A stretch of DNA of 64,000 bases from Natronospira elongata (GTDB lineage Bacteria > Pseudomonadota > Gammaproteobacteria > Natronospirales > Natronospiraceae), in NCBI RefSeq assembly GCF_034931365.1, contig NZ_JAYGII010000001.1, positions 124,001 to 188,000 on the forward strand, in the 5' to 3' direction. Below the pieces are notes generated by a model. The model saw nothing but the letters and a program-made list of their open reading frames with translations. It was not told where the DNA came from and ran no database searches. Positions 35,004 through 44,428 of this stretch are shown here, in pieces; the first letter of the stretch is position 1; each line of letters starts with the position of its first letter. The position numbers were made by a program, and so were the translations under genes.

Positions 35004-36779
35004 CTAGCGTCGCTCGCCGGCAGCCTTGGCTTGCTGCTTGTTCAGGGCCTCGCGAACACGACGGAATTCCTCCATCAGCTGATCGGGCACGCGCTCACCG
35101 AACTGCCCCAGGAAATCACCGATTTCGGTCATTTCCGAACGCCAGAGACCTTCGTCGATACTCAAAAGACCCTCCATGGCGTCTCGATCCAGATCAAGAT
35201 CGGTCTGGTCAATCCCGTCCAGAGTGGGCAGGTAACCGATGGGGGATTCCACCGCTTCGGCATCGCCGTGGCTGCGGTCCAGCACCCAGCGCAGTACCCG
35301 CAGGTTTTCACCGAAACCGGGCCAGATGAACTTGCCATTGCCATCCTGGCGGAACCAGTTGACATGGAAGATCTTCGGCGCCTTGTCCAGTTTGTTCCCC
35401 ACGCGGATCCAGTGGTCCCAGTAATCGGCGAAGTTGTAGCCACAGAAGGGCTTCATGGCCATGGGGTCACGACGGACCACGCCCTGAGCACCGGTAGCTG
35501 CGGCGGTGGTTTCAGAGGCCATGCCGGCACCCACCAGCACGCCGTGATTCCAGTCCCGGGCTTCGAAAATCAGCGGGGCCACATCCTTGCGCCGGCCGCC
35601 GAAGAGAATGGCCGAGATGGGGACGCCACGGGGTGATTCCGCTTCCGGGCTTTGGCTGGGATTATTGTTTGCCGAGACGGTAAAGCGGGAGTTGGGATGA
35701 GCGGCCGGGCCCATGTCCGCATTGTAGGGGCGGCCCTGCCAGTCATAGGCAGGCTCACCGTCCTTTTTGCCTTCCCACCAGGGCTGATTATCCTCGGTCA
35801 CCGCCACGTTGGTGAAGATGGTGTCCTGGGTAATCATGTCGTAGGCATTGGGATTGGTCTTGGGACTCGTGCCCGGGACCACGCCGAAATAGCCGGCTTC
35901 CGGGTTGATGGCCCAGAGGCGGCCATCCTCGCCCGGATGCAGCCAGGCAATGTCGTCCCCCACGGTCCAGATCTTCCAACCCTTGTGACTTTCCGGGGGG
36001 ATCAGCATGGCCAGATTGGTCTTGCCACAGGCCGACGGGAAGGCTGCCGCCACGTAATGGGTTTCACCCCTGGGATTCTCAATACCCACAATCAGCATGT
36101 GTTCTGCCAGCCAGCCCTCCTGGCGGGCCTGGTGGCTGGCGATTCGCAGGGCGTGGCATTTCTTGCCCAGCAGGGCATTGCCGCCATAGCCGGAACCAAA
36201 GCTCATGATTTCCAGTGATTCCGGGAAATGCATGATGAAGCGCCGTTCCGGGTCCAGCTCCCCGGTGGAATGCAGGCCCTTGACGAAGCTGCCCTCGCGC
36301 TCGATGCGCTCCAGCGCGGCCTGGCCCATACGGGTCATGCGCCGCATATTGATTACCACGTAGGGGCTATCGGTAATCTCCACACCGCAGCGGGAGAGGG
36401 GAGAGTCGATCGGACCCATGCAGTAAGGCACCACATACAGGGTGCGCCCTTCCATGCAGCCCTCGAACAGGCCCAGCATTTTTTCCCGGGCCTCATCCGG
36501 TGCCATCCAGTGGTTATTGGGGCCGGCGTCTTCGCGGTCCTCGGTGCAGACGAAAGTCAGGTGCTCCACGCGTGCCACATCGGCGGGGTCGGAGCGGTGC
36601 AGATAGCAGTCAGGATGGGTTTTCTCATTGAGGCGGGTCAGTTCGCCGGATTCCAGCATGGCCTCAATCAGGCGGGCATCTTCCGCCTCGCTGCCGTCGC
36701 ACCAGTGAATCCGTTCCGGACGAGTCAGTCGAGCTACCTCGTCCACCCAGCGGGCGAGTGTCGCGTTGGAAGTTGTCAT
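35004..36779 (-). CDS. pckG: Phosphoenolpyruvate carboxykinase (GTP)
   Basis: 591 residues. Decarboxylates and phosphorylates oxaloacetate to PEP with GTP, the first committed step of gluconeogenesis from TCA intermediates. The GTP-type signature is AFPSACGKTNLAML (P-loop ~247-255, reactive Cys251). Conserved HWMAPDEA, RCGVEITDSPYV and FGSGYGGNALLGKKC are visible. The size fits the GTP family, not the ATP-type PckA. ATG at 36779 with GAGG upstream is chosen; the much longer open frame overlapping the helicase gene is rejected. Together with ppsA it gives a second PEP source. Confidence 0.96.
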   Translation of the reverse strand: MTTSNATLARWVDEVARLTRPERIHWCDGSEAEDARLIEAMLESGELTRLNEKTHPDCYLHRSDPADVARVEHLTFVCTEDREDAGPNNHWMAPDEAREKMLGLFEGCMEGRTLYVVPYCMGPIDSPLSRCGVEITDSPYVVINMRRMTRMGQAALERIEREGSFVKGLHSTGELDPERRFIMHFPESLEIMSFGSGYGGNALLGKKCHALRIASHQARQEGWLAEHMLIVGIENPRGETHYVAAAFPSACGKTNLAMLIPPESHKGWKIWTVGDDIAWLHPGEDGRLWAINPEAGYFGVVPGTSPKTNPNAYDMITQDTIFTNVAVTEDNQPWWEGKKDGEPAYDWQGRPYNADMGPAAHPNSRFTVSANNNPSQSPEAESPRGVPISAILFGGRRKDVAPLIFEARDWNHGVLVGAGMASETTAAATGAQGVVRRDPMAMKPFCGYNFADYWDHWIRVGNKLDKAPKIFHVNWFRQDGNGKFIWPGFGENLRVLRWVLDRSHGDAEAVESPIGYLPTLDGIDQTDLDLDRDAMEGLLSIDEGLWRSEMTEIGDFLGQFGERVPDQLMEEFRRVREALNKQQAKAAGERR

Positions 36780-36943
36780 GGGGACCTCTGTTTCCTTGCT
36801 CGAAATTTCGGGGTACAGGCGAGGGTGCCGAGTATAGCGGGCCCCAAGGGCTGCTCGCCAGTCCATGTGACGATTCCATGACAGGCGCGCGACGAACGGC
36901 AGCGGCGCAGTCCCCTGGGCGTGAGAAAAGCCGCCCGTGCCTG

Positions 36944-36949
36944 TAATAT
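36944..36949 (+). promoter_or_regulatory. -10 element of the helicase-tsaB operon
   Basis: TAATAT ends 7 nt before the ATG at 36957, so transcription would begin at or next to the start codon. No ribosome-binding site is visible, so a leaderless mRNA is predicted. Confidence 0.4.
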
Positions 36950-36956
36950 GCGCGCC

Positions 36957-38924
36957 ATGGATCAGCAGCCCGCCAAGACCCTTTTCGGCCTGCTGGGGGA
37001 CGATGGCCCCCTGGCAAAGAGCCTGCCGGATTTTCGCGTGCGCGAAGAGCAGCAGCGCCTTGCCGATGCCGTGGCCGACACCCTGGCCTCCGGCGGCTCC
37101 TTGCTCGCCGAGGCCGGCACCGGGGTGGGTAAAACCTTTGCCTATCTGGCACCGGCCCTGGCCAGTCGCCGTCGCTGTATCATTTCCACCGGCACCCGCC
37201 ACCTCCAGGACCAGCTATTCCATCGCGATTTGCCTCTGGTGATGCGCGCCCTGGGCCAGGAAGGAGAGATGGATCAGGTCGCCCTCCTGAAGGGGCGGAG
37301 TAACTACCTCTGTCTGCATCGCCTGGATGGGGCCCGGGATCGCGCCGACCTTGGGCGCAAGGAGCACGAGAGTCTGGAGGCATTGTCCATCTGGTCGCGC
37401 CGCAGCGACAGCGGTGATCTGGCCGAGGGGCCCCACCTGAGTGAGCGCTCCCGGCTATGGCCCTTGGTCACCTCCACCCAGGACAATTGCCTTGGCCAGG
37501 ATTGCCCCCGGCACGATGAATGCTTCGTCCTAAAGGCCAGGCAGGCGGCCATGCAGCGTCGCGTGGTGGTGGTCAATCATCATCTGCTGTTGGCGGATTT
37601 TGCTCTCAGGGAGGAAGGGTTCGGGGAATTGCTGCCCCAGGCCGATCTGGTGGTCGTGGACGAGGCCCATCAGCTTCCGGAAACCGCCAGCCGGCATTTC
37701 GGCACCGGCGTCAGTGCCCGGCAGTTGCGGGATTTTGCCAGTGACTGCCTGGCCGAGGCGCTGCGAGCCAGTGCCGGCGTCAGTGGTTTTCGAGAAGTGC
37801 TGGATCAGCTCAATACCCGGATCCTGGCGGCTCGGGCCGCTTTGCCGGAAGGTGAGCACCGCAGCCGCTGGGATCCGCGGGAGCAGTCGGCGGCCGCCGA
37901 GGCGTTGCTTGACCTGTCCAGCACTCTGGCGGTGATCAACGAGCAGCTCGAGACCCTGGGCGGGCACAGTCGAGAGCTGGACAATTGCCGGCGCCGGGGC
38001 CTGGCCCTGCAGGAGCGACTGGGACTGTTTCTGCAACAAGACCCGGAAGAGGCGCTGGTTCGCTGGATGGAGGTGAGTGAAAGGGGCTTCATTCTCCATG
38101 CCACGCCCCTGTCCACCGCCGATCGTCTGGGGGAGTGGATTGGGAACGTGCCGGCAAGCTGGGTGTTCACCTCGGCGACCTTGGCCGTGCGCGAGGAGCT
38201 GTCCCACTTCCGTCAACGCCTGGGCCTGGAGACGGTTGATGAACTGGTGGTGGGCAGTCCCTTCGACTATGCGCGCAATGCAGTGCTTTACCATCCGCGG
38301 GAGCTGCCGCCGGTCAACGCCCCGGATTATGTGGAGCGTTTTGCCGAGGTGGTATTGCCACTGGCCGAAGCGGCCCCCGGCGGCAGTTTCTTTTTGTTCA
38401 CCAGTCACCGGGCATTGCGGCAAGCGGCGGCCTATTTGGCAGATCGGACCGAGCGGGAGGTGCTGGTTCAGGGCGACGGGCCCAGGGCCCGCCTGTTGGC
38501 AGCCTTCCGGGAGAACGGCCGGGCCATCCTTCTGGGGACACAGAGCTTCTGGGAGGGGGTGGACGTGAAGGGTGAGGCGCTGAGTCTGGTGGCCATCGAC
38601 AAACTGCCCTTCCAGTCGCCGGGGGATCCGCTGATCGAGGCCCGGATCGAGGCCATCCGGGAGCGGGGCGGTTCCCCCTTCATGGAATGGCAACTGCCCC
38701 AGGCGGTGATCACCCTCAAACAGGGGGTCGGGCGTCTGATCCGTGATGTTGAAGATCGGGGCGTGATGGTGATCGGTGACCCCCGCTTGATGCAGAAGGG
38801 CTACGGCAAGATCTTCGTGGACAGTTTGCCGCCCATGGCCAAGACTCGGGACGGAGAAAAAGTGAAACGCTTTCTGGAAAGCCTCGGCCGACAGGCGCCT
38901 GAGTTCGAGGAGGAACCGACATGA
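36957..38924 (+). CDS. yoaA: ATP-dependent DNA helicase, YoaA/DinG family
   Basis: 655-residue superfamily 2 iron-sulfur helicase, 5-prime to 3-prime. Walker A is GTGVGKT (Lys59) and the DEAH box is at Asp235-His238. Four cysteines positioned for the 4Fe-4S cluster are Cys119, Cys178, Cys183 and Cys189. C-terminal motifs are GTQSFWEGVDVKGEALSLV and QGVGRLIRDVEDRG. Length and the tsaB neighbour match YoaA better than DinG. Relatives help repair stalled forks, YoaA together with the polymerase III chi subunit. Start ATG at 36957; another ATG is at 36948. Confidence 0.93.
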   Translation: MDQQPAKTLFGLLGDDGPLAKSLPDFRVREEQQRLADAVADTLASGGSLLAEAGTGVGKTFAYLAPALASRRRCIISTGTRHLQDQLFHRDLPLVMRALGQEGEMDQVALLKGRSNYLCLHRLDGARDRADLGRKEHESLEALSIWSRRSDSGDLAEGPHLSERSRLWPLVTSTQDNCLGQDCPRHDECFVLKARQAAMQRRVVVVNHHLLLADFALREEGFGELLPQADLVVVDEAHQLPETASRHFGTGVSARQLRDFASDCLAEALRASAGVSGFREVLDQLNTRILAARAALPEGEHRSRWDPREQSAAAEALLDLSSTLAVINEQLETLGGHSRELDNCRRRGLALQERLGLFLQQDPEEALVRWMEVSERGFILHATPLSTADRLGEWIGNVPASWVFTSATLAVREELSHFRQRLGLETVDELVVGSPFDYARNAVLYHPRELPPVNAPDYVERFAEVVLPLAEAAPGGSFFLFTSHRALRQAAAYLADRTEREVLVQGDGPRARLLAAFRENGRAILLGTQSFWEGVDVKGEALSLVAIDKLPFQSPGDPLIEARIEAIRERGGSPFMEWQLPQAVITLKQGVGRLIRDVEDRGVMVIGDPRLMQKGYGKIFVDSLPPMAKTRDGEKVKRFLESLGRQAPEFEEEPT

Positions 38925-39622
38925 GCAGGCTTGCCATTGATACCGCCACCGAGGCCTGCTCGGCGGCGCTGGAGCATGGCGGTCGGGTCTATCACCGCTA
39001 TGAAGTTGCGCCCCGTCGCCATGCGGATCTCATGCTCCCCATGATAGAAAGCCTGCTGGCAGAGGCGGGCTGCGACCGCCGCGAGATTGAGTGGATTGCT
39101 TTCGGCCGCGGGCCGGGTGCCTTCACGGGGGTGCGCATTGCGGCCGGCATCGCTCACGGCCTCTCTCTGGGGGTCGGCTGCGGTCTGGTGCCGGTATCCA
39201 ATCTGGAAGCTCTCGCAGTGGCTGCCGCGACAGAGCGGGGAGAAGCCCAGGTGCTTACCGCCATCGATGCCCGCATGGGCGAGGTCTACTGGGCCGGTTT
39301 CGGCGTTGATGGTGATCAGCTGAAAGTGATCGCGCCCGAACAGGTCTGTCCACCCAGTGCCGTCAGGGCGGGAGATATCGCGGTAAAGCAGGCGCTGGCC
39401 GTGGGGACCGGATGGGGCACCCATGGTGATGCCTTGATAGAGACACTGGGTGTTAGCCCCGCGACCATAATCCCGGATGCACTGCCGGATGCAGCCGTCA
39501 TGCTTCGTATTGCCATGACCCGCGTCGCCCAGGGGACCCGCCCACAGGCACCCAGCGCGGCACAGCCGGTTTACCTGCGGGACAAGGTTGCCGTCCCTGG
39601 CGGTGGGACAAATCCATCCTGA
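38921..39622 (+). CDS. tsaB: tRNA threonylcarbamoyladenosine biosynthesis protein TsaB
   Basis: 233 residues with an ASKHA-type fold: MSRLAIDTATEACSAALEHG at the start, HADLMLPMIESLLAEAG, and GRGPGAFTGVRIAAGIAHGL near 60-80. TsaB is the non-catalytic dimerisation partner of TsaD in making t6A37 of ANN-decoding tRNAs. Its ATG overlaps the helicase stop (ATGA), the conserved yoaA-tsaB arrangement of gammaproteobacteria. Confidence 0.95.
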   Translation: MSRLAIDTATEACSAALEHGGRVYHRYEVAPRRHADLMLPMIESLLAEAGCDRREIEWIAFGRGPGAFTGVRIAAGIAHGLSLGVGCGLVPVSNLEALAVAAATERGEAQVLTAIDARMGEVYWAGFGVDGDQLKVIAPEQVCPPSAVRAGDIAVKQALAVGTGWGTHGDALIETLGVSPATIIPDALPDAAVMLRIAMTRVAQGTRPQAPSAAQPVYLRDKVAVPGGGTNPS

Positions 39623-39644
39623 TTGTCATCATCCGGGCACGAAA

Positions 39645-39662
39645 CTGTCATTTCGCTGTAAT
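39645..39662 (+). promoter_or_regulatory. Pho box upstream of phoB
   Basis: CTGTCAT-TTCG-CTGTAAT, two 7-bp PhoB half-sites with a 4-bp spacer. A TGTAAT -10 at 39673-39678 begins 10 bp downstream, the usual geometry, so phoBR is predicted to be autoactivated. Confidence 0.8.
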
Positions 39663-39707
39663 ATTGCACTGATGTAATCCGCATGGGTTTCAAGCATGGA
39701 AGGTTCC

Positions 39708-40397
39708 ATGAGCGGAAAACAGATATTGATCGTTGAGGATGACGCGGCCATCCGGGAGATGATCGCATTTTCTCTTAAGCGGGCCGGTTTTGCGGTCAGT
39801 GAGGCGGAGGATGCGGAGCAGGCCCGGCTGAGAATCGCAGAGCAGCTGCCTGATCTGGTGATCCTGGACTGGATGCTGCCCGATACCAGTGGCCTGGAAT
39901 ATGCCCGCTTTCTAAAGCGGGAAGAGCTGACCCGCCGGTTGCCGGTGATCATGTTGACTGCTCGTTCCGAGGAGGATGACAAGATCCGCGGCTTTGAGAG
40001 CGGTGTGGACGATTACATCACCAAGCCTTTCTCCTCTCGTGAAATGATCGCCCGGATCGAAGCCGTGCTGCGTCGTGCAGCGCCGGAGAGCGAAGACGAG
40101 CAGGTCAAGATCAATGGCCTGGAAGTGAACCTTGCCAGTCACCGGGTCTCTGCCGATGGTCAGTCCGTGGACCTTGGTCCCACGGAATATCGCTTGCTCA
40201 CCTTTTTCATGACCCACCCTGATCGGGTCTACACTCGCGGGCAGTTGCTGGACCGGGTCTGGGGCAGCAATGTCTATGTGGAGGAGCGTACGGTGGATGT
40301 GCATATCCGCCGTCTGCGCAAGGCCTTGGCGCCCGTGGGCTATGACAACTATGTGCAGACGGTGCGGGGAACCGGTTACCGTTTTTCTTCCGACTGA
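39708..40397 (+). CDS. phoB: Phosphate regulon response regulator PhoB
   Basis: 229 residues. The receiver domain has phospho-acceptor Asp54 (LVILDWMLPD) and conserved Lys106 (TKPF). A winged-helix OmpR/PhoB DNA-binding domain occupies ~135-228 and ends YVQTVRGTGYRFSSD. ATG at 39708 follows GGAAGG at a good distance; an in-frame ATG at 39696 is less likely. Followed by phoR after 39 bp. It should bind the Pho boxes annotated at 39645, 41770, 43226 and 44429. Confidence 0.97.
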   Translation: MSGKQILIVEDDAAIREMIAFSLKRAGFAVSEAEDAEQARLRIAEQLPDLVILDWMLPDTSGLEYARFLKREELTRRLPVIMLTARSEEDDKIRGFESGVDDYITKPFSSREMIARIEAVLRRAAPESEDEQVKINGLEVNLASHRVSADGQSVDLGPTEYRLLTFFMTHPDRVYTRGQLLDRVWGSNVYVEERTVDVHIRRLRKALAPVGYDNYVQTVRGTGYRFSSD

Positions 40398-40436
40398 TGA
40401 GCGCCCGGTGACCCCGGGGAAAGGGAGGGTCGGTCA

Positions 40437-41735
40437 ATGCGAGCGCTCTGGTCGCTGGAACTGCTCAGGATTGTGCTGCTTCTGGTGCCGGCGGGCCTTC
40501 TGGGCTGGTTGAGCATCGGTCTGGCACCCGGGCTGGTTGTTGGCTTGTCCCTGTATGCCGCCTGGCATCTCTGGCAACTTTATCGTCTGGAGCGCTGGTT
40601 TCGGCTGGATCGGAAGAGAAACCCTCCGGTGGGGTCCGGTCTCTGGGGAGAGGTTTTTGATCATTACTATCGACTCCAGCAACGTCATCTAAACCGAAAA
40701 CGCCGCCTTGCCCGTGTGCTCCGGGAATTCCGCAGTTCCACCGAGGCCATGCCTGATGGCACCGTGGTGCTGGACCGGCAGGGTCATATCGTCTGGTTCA
40801 ATCAATCGGCCCAGGCAATGATTGGTCTCAAGGGCAGCCAGGACCTGGGGCAGCCCATCAGCAATCTCTTGAGGGAGCCACGCTTTCTCAAGCAGCTTTC
40901 CTCGAGAGAGGCCCCGGAAACCATTGAAGTCGGTTCACCAATCCATCGTGACCGGTGGCTCAATCTGAGCGTCGTCCCCTATGGCGAGGGTCAGCGCTTG
41001 CTGTTGATCCGAGATGTGACCCGTTTGCACCGCCTGGAACGCATGCGGCGCGATTTTGTCGCCAATGCCTCCCACGAGCTTCGCTCTCCCTTGACTGTGG
41101 TACAGGGCTATCTGGACGCACTGGGAGAGGATCCCCATGTGCAGTCCGAATGGCAGCGGCCGGTGGAGGAGATGCAGCGACAGACCCAGCGCATGACTTC
41201 AATTGTCAATGACATGCTGGAACTGTCTCGGTTGGAGACAGAGGAGCCGGATGCGATCCGGGATCCGGTGGATGTGAGAGGCATGCTCAACCGCCTCAGG
41301 GAGGAAGCCCTGGCGCTGGGGAAAGGGCCGCGGGATGTGCAGGTTGAAGTAAGTGGACGGCCCATGATGCTGGGTGTGGAATCAGAGCTCTATAGCGCCT
41401 TCTCCAATCTCGTATTCAACGCCATGCGTTACACGCCGGAATCCGGCAGTGTTCGGCTTGTCTGGGATATTACGCCGGCCGGTTCAGGGCGTTTCTCCGT
41501 AATTGATACGGGTCAGGGTGTTGAGCCCAAGCATATCCCTCATCTTACTCAGCGTTTTTACCGTGCCGATCCGGCTCGGACCCGAAAAGAAGGCGGCACC
41601 GGTCTGGGCCTGGCAATTGCGAAACATGTCATACAGCGACATGGCGGTCGTCTGGAGATTGAAAGTCAGCCCGGCAAGGGCAGCACTTTCCGTTGCATAC
41701 TTCCTGCCGATCGTGTTCAGGCATCACCAAATTGA
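40437..41735 (+). CDS. phoR: Phosphate regulon sensor kinase PhoR
   Basis: 432 residues. Two N-terminal membrane helices (~8-45) have almost no periplasmic loop, as in E. coli PhoR. A PAS domain follows (~100-195, DGTVVLDRQGHIVWFNQSAQ). The kinase core has autophosphorylated His213 in ASHELRSPLT, N-box NLVFNAMRYTP, and DTGQG and GGTGLGLAIAKH ATP-binding motifs. It senses phosphate status through the Pst transporter and PhoU, all encoded downstream. Confidence 0.97.
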   Translation: MRALWSLELLRIVLLLVPAGLLGWLSIGLAPGLVVGLSLYAAWHLWQLYRLERWFRLDRKRNPPVGSGLWGEVFDHYYRLQQRHLNRKRRLARVLREFRSSTEAMPDGTVVLDRQGHIVWFNQSAQAMIGLKGSQDLGQPISNLLREPRFLKQLSSREAPETIEVGSPIHRDRWLNLSVVPYGEGQRLLLIRDVTRLHRLERMRRDFVANASHELRSPLTVVQGYLDALGEDPHVQSEWQRPVEEMQRQTQRMTSIVNDMLELSRLETEEPDAIRDPVDVRGMLNRLREEALALGKGPRDVQVEVSGRPMMLGVESELYSAFSNLVFNAMRYTPESGSVRLVWDITPAGSGRFSVIDTGQGVEPKHIPHLTQRFYRADPARTRKEGGTGLGLAIAKHVIQRHGGRLEIESQPGKGSTFRCILPADRVQASPN

Positions 41736-41769
41736 AACAAAGGCTTCACGTACTCGTCATTCATTGGGC

Positions 41770-41787
41770 CTAGGATGCCCCTGTCAC
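41770..41787 (+). promoter_or_regulatory. Candidate Pho box upstream of the porin
   Basis: CTAGGAT-GCCC-CTGTCAC has a strong second half-site and a weak first one. A TTTATA -10-like element begins 10 bp downstream (41798). The geometry equals the other Pho boxes, which raises an otherwise weak match. Confidence 0.45.
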
Positions 41788-41891
41788 TTCGGGACCTTTT
41801 ATAGGAATCCCTGGTGGAAGGGGCCCGGGAATTTGTCCGGCGCGCCAATACCTGACTCGATAAACTACTGAGGCTGTAAGGAGAATATTGA

Positions 41892-43004
41892 ATGAACATG
41901 ATCAAGTTCGGCACGCTTGCCCTCACTGCCGCTATTGGCGTCTCCGTTGCGGTGCCGGCCATGGCCGATCCCAAGCCCCGGGGGCGGATACATCTCGACT
42001 ACGCCTTGCATGATGAAGATAATATCGATCTGGCGGATGGTCATCGACTCCGTCGTGCCCGTCTGGGTGTGAGTGGCAGTGTTGACGACAACTGGTCCTA
42101 TCAGTCGGAAATCGACTTCGCGGAAAATGGTGTTGGCTTTCGCGATGTCTATCTGCGTTATACGGGCCTGGAGAATGGTGACCTCACTATCGGCCATTTC
42201 AAGGTGCCTTTCGGCATGGATGAGCTGACCAGCTCGAATCACCTTGCTTTCATCGAGCGGTCCCTGCCCACCAGCTTTGCTCAGTCCCGTCGTACCGGCT
42301 TCGGTTACCGCAGCGGTGGTGATAACTGGGGATTCGCCAGCATGCTCTTTGGCCAGGGGGTCGGAACCAACAATGACCGTGTTTCTGACGGTGCTGACGA
42401 GGGTTTTGGTATTGGCGCCCGCATTTTCGGCACCCCGGTGAACAATGACAACAGTATTCTCCACCTGGGCGCGGCCTTTACCAGCGAAGACACTGCTTCC
42501 AGTGAGGACGAAACCGCACGCTTTCGGGCCCGTCCCGAGTCCCGGGTCACGGGTATTCGACTCGTGGATACCGGCACCATCGATGAGGTTGACCGAATCA
42601 ACCGCTTTGGCCTGGAGGCCGGTTATCAGGTTGGTGCCCTGACTCTGCAAGGTGAGTATCTGTCAGTGAGCACGGACCGGAAAAGCGGCTTCAGCGATGT
42701 GGATTTTGATGGCTATTACGCCCAAGCCAGTTACGTCTTCGGGGGCTCGAAGCGGGCCTACCGTGGCGGTGCCTTCCGTAACCCGGAAGTCGGATCCTGG
42801 GAAGTTGCCCTGCGCTACAGTCATATTGATCTGAATGATGGCGATTTCCAGGGTGGTGAACAGGACAATATCACCCTCGGCTTGAACTACTATGCCGCCA
42901 AGAATGTTCGGTTCATGTGGAACTATATCGCGGTGGACGCCGATATGGGTGGCGTATCGGACAAGCCCAATATCTTCCTCTTCCGAACTCAGGTTTCCTT
43001 CTGA
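41892..43004 (+). CDS. Phosphate-selective porin, OprO/OprP type
   Basis: 370 residues. The signal peptide ends at AMADP (~25) and the last residue is Phe (TQVSF), as expected for an outer-membrane barrel recognised by BAM. RGRIHLDYALHDEDNIDLAD, RRARLGVSGSVDDNWSYQSE and KVPFGMDELTSSNHLAFIER are typical of the OprO/OprP (porin O/P) family, which forms anion channels for phosphate or polyphosphate. Its place between phoR and pstS and the candidate Pho box support a phosphate role. AAGGAGAA before the ATG is a good ribosome-binding site. Confidence 0.92.
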   Translation: MNMIKFGTLALTAAIGVSVAVPAMADPKPRGRIHLDYALHDEDNIDLADGHRLRRARLGVSGSVDDNWSYQSEIDFAENGVGFRDVYLRYTGLENGDLTIGHFKVPFGMDELTSSNHLAFIERSLPTSFAQSRRTGFGYRSGGDNWGFASMLFGQGVGTNNDRVSDGADEGFGIGARIFGTPVNNDNSILHLGAAFTSEDTASSEDETARFRARPESRVTGIRLVDTGTIDEVDRINRFGLEAGYQVGALTLQGEYLSVSTDRKSGFSDVDFDGYYAQASYVFGGSKRAYRGGAFRNPEVGSWEVALRYSHIDLNDGDFQGGEQDNITLGLNYYAAKNVRFMWNYIAVDADMGGVSDKPNIFLFRTQVSF

Positions 43005-43032
43005 CACCCTCTTAGTAGTAGGTGCTTTTGTG

Positions 43033-43066
43033 AAAGGCCCTGTCTTCGGCAGGGCCTTTTCTTGTT
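43033..43066 (+). terminator. Rho-independent terminator after the porin
   Basis: AAAGGCCCTG (43033-43042) pairs with CAGGGCCTTT (43050-43059), followed by TTCTTGTTTTG. It separates the porin from pstS. The 345-bp gap 43005-43349 holds only this terminator and the pstS promoter; I see no gene in it. Confidence 0.85.
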
Positions 43067-43225
43067 TTGCTGGTCCCGCCCTATAGACCAGCGGCATGGT
43101 GTTTCTGGCCGGGGCCATAGATAGGCCATGGCAAGCCGAAGGCAAAGCCCTGCCGGCTCCAAGGCCGGGACGCAAGCTGTCATTGCCATGGAAGGGTAAT
43201 ATCCCGACTGATCAACGCCTGGGAG

Positions 43226-43243
43226 CGGTCACAAAACTGTCAA
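43226..43243 (+). promoter_or_regulatory. Pho box upstream of pstS
   Basis: CGGTCAC-AAAA-CTGTCAA, two half-sites 11 bp apart. TACCAT at 43254-43259 starts 10 bp downstream as the -10. pstS has its own phosphate-controlled promoter. Confidence 0.75.
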
Positions 43244-43349
43244 ATCACTTTCCTACCATTGTCATTCTTCAGGCCGACAATGCTCCTGCGTATCGGGGAG
43301 ACACTGGGTTTCCCTGCATTGACTCGCAAACCTGAAGAGGGAAGTGACC

Positions 43350-44312
43350 ATGCTGAGAAAGCTGATGACCGCCGGAATTGTCGCCGGACTGGCTGCCCCC
43401 GTCGTGGCGGTAGCCGATGTGGACCCCAACCTGCCCGAATACGAGGCCGTCTCCGGGATTTCCGGAAACCTGTCCTCCCAGGGCTCGGATACCCTGAACA
43501 ACCTCATGGCCCTGTGGGCCGAGGAATTCCAGGACTTCTATCCCAACGTCAATATCCAGATCCAGGGTGCCGGCACCTCCACCGCCCCGCCCGCCCTGGC
43601 CGAAGGGACCGCCAACTTCGGGCCCATGAGCCGTGGCATGCGTGACAGCGAAATGGCCGACTTCGAGCGGGCACATGGTTATGAAGCCACACTGGTGCCG
43701 GTGGCCATCGACGTGCTTGCGGTCTACGTCAATCGGGACAATCCCATCGACGGTCTTACCATTCCGCAGATAGACGCCATTTTCTCCGACACCCGCCGCT
43801 GTGGTCACGATGAAACCATCACCCGCTGGGGGCAGGTCGGCCTGAGTGGTGCCTGGTCCAACCGGGATATCACTCTCTACAGTCGTAATGCCGTCTCCGG
43901 GACCTATGGCTACTTCCGTCAGCATGCCCTCTGCGATGGCGACTTCAAGGATGCCATCAACGAGCAGCCCGGTTCCGCCTCCGTGGTGCAGGGCGTCACG
44001 GAATCCCGTAATGGCATTGGCTACTCGGGCATTGGTTACAACACCTCGGGCGTGAAAGCCATCAAGGTCGGTCGTGAGGATGGCGAGCTTTTCGAGCCCA
44101 ACGCCGAGAACGCAGCTACCGGCGATTATCCGCTGGCTCGCTTCCTGTACGTGGCGGTGAACAAGCACCCCAACGAGGAACTGCCGCCCCTGGAGCGTGA
44201 GTTTTTCAGGCTGGTGCTGTCCCGACAGGGCCAGGAAGTGACCGTTCGTGACGGCTTCATCCCCCTGCCGGCCTCCGTCGCTGAACAGTGGAGAGATCGT
44301 CTGGGCCTGTAA
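43350..44312 (+). CDS. pstS: Phosphate ABC transporter substrate-binding protein PstS
   Basis: 320 residues with a signal peptide cleaved near AVADV. The phosphate-binding loops are visible: SSQGSDTLNNLMALWAEEF near 40-60, QIQGAGTSTAPPALAEGTA near 68-86, FGPMSRGM near 90, and SRNAVSGTYGYFRQHAL near 175-192. There is no lipobox, so it is a soluble periplasmic protein. ATG at 43350 is preferred to GTG at 43344 on spacing from GAGGG. It is separated from pstC by a terminator and a second Pho box, so binding protein and membrane parts can be expressed at different levels. Confidence 0.96.
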   Translation: MLRKLMTAGIVAGLAAPVVAVADVDPNLPEYEAVSGISGNLSSQGSDTLNNLMALWAEEFQDFYPNVNIQIQGAGTSTAPPALAEGTANFGPMSRGMRDSEMADFERAHGYEATLVPVAIDVLAVYVNRDNPIDGLTIPQIDAIFSDTRRCGHDETITRWGQVGLSGAWSNRDITLYSRNAVSGTYGYFRQHALCDGDFKDAINEQPGSASVVQGVTESRNGIGYSGIGYNTSGVKAIKVGREDGELFEPNAENAATGDYPLARFLYVAVNKHPNEELPPLEREFFRLVLSRQGQEVTVRDGFIPLPASVAEQWRDRLGL

Positions 44313-44345
44313 CACAGCCCCTTCACGTTCATTGATGTGGCAGAG

Positions 44346-44373
44346 CGCCCGGTGACAGCCGGGCGTTTTTTTT
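44346..44373 (+). terminator. Rho-independent terminator after pstS
   Basis: CGCCCGG (44346-44352) and CCGGGCG (44359-44365) form a 7-bp stem with a six-base loop, followed by eight T. Confidence 0.9.
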
Positions 44374-44428
44374 AATGTAATCAATGGCGTGTTTCATTAA
44401 TGAGATCCTTAACCATTGTGTCGCGAAA

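Noticed and set aside
36780..37202. Upstream extension of pckG
   Set aside because: It overlaps the helicase gene on the other strand; the PEPCK family starts at MTTSNATLARW.
37530..38693. 387-codon minus-strand open frame
   Set aside because: Antisense to the helicase, with composition typical of a GC-rich shadow frame.
43269..44384. 371-codon minus-strand open frame over pstS
   Set aside because: PstS motifs and the Pho box show that the plus strand is coding.
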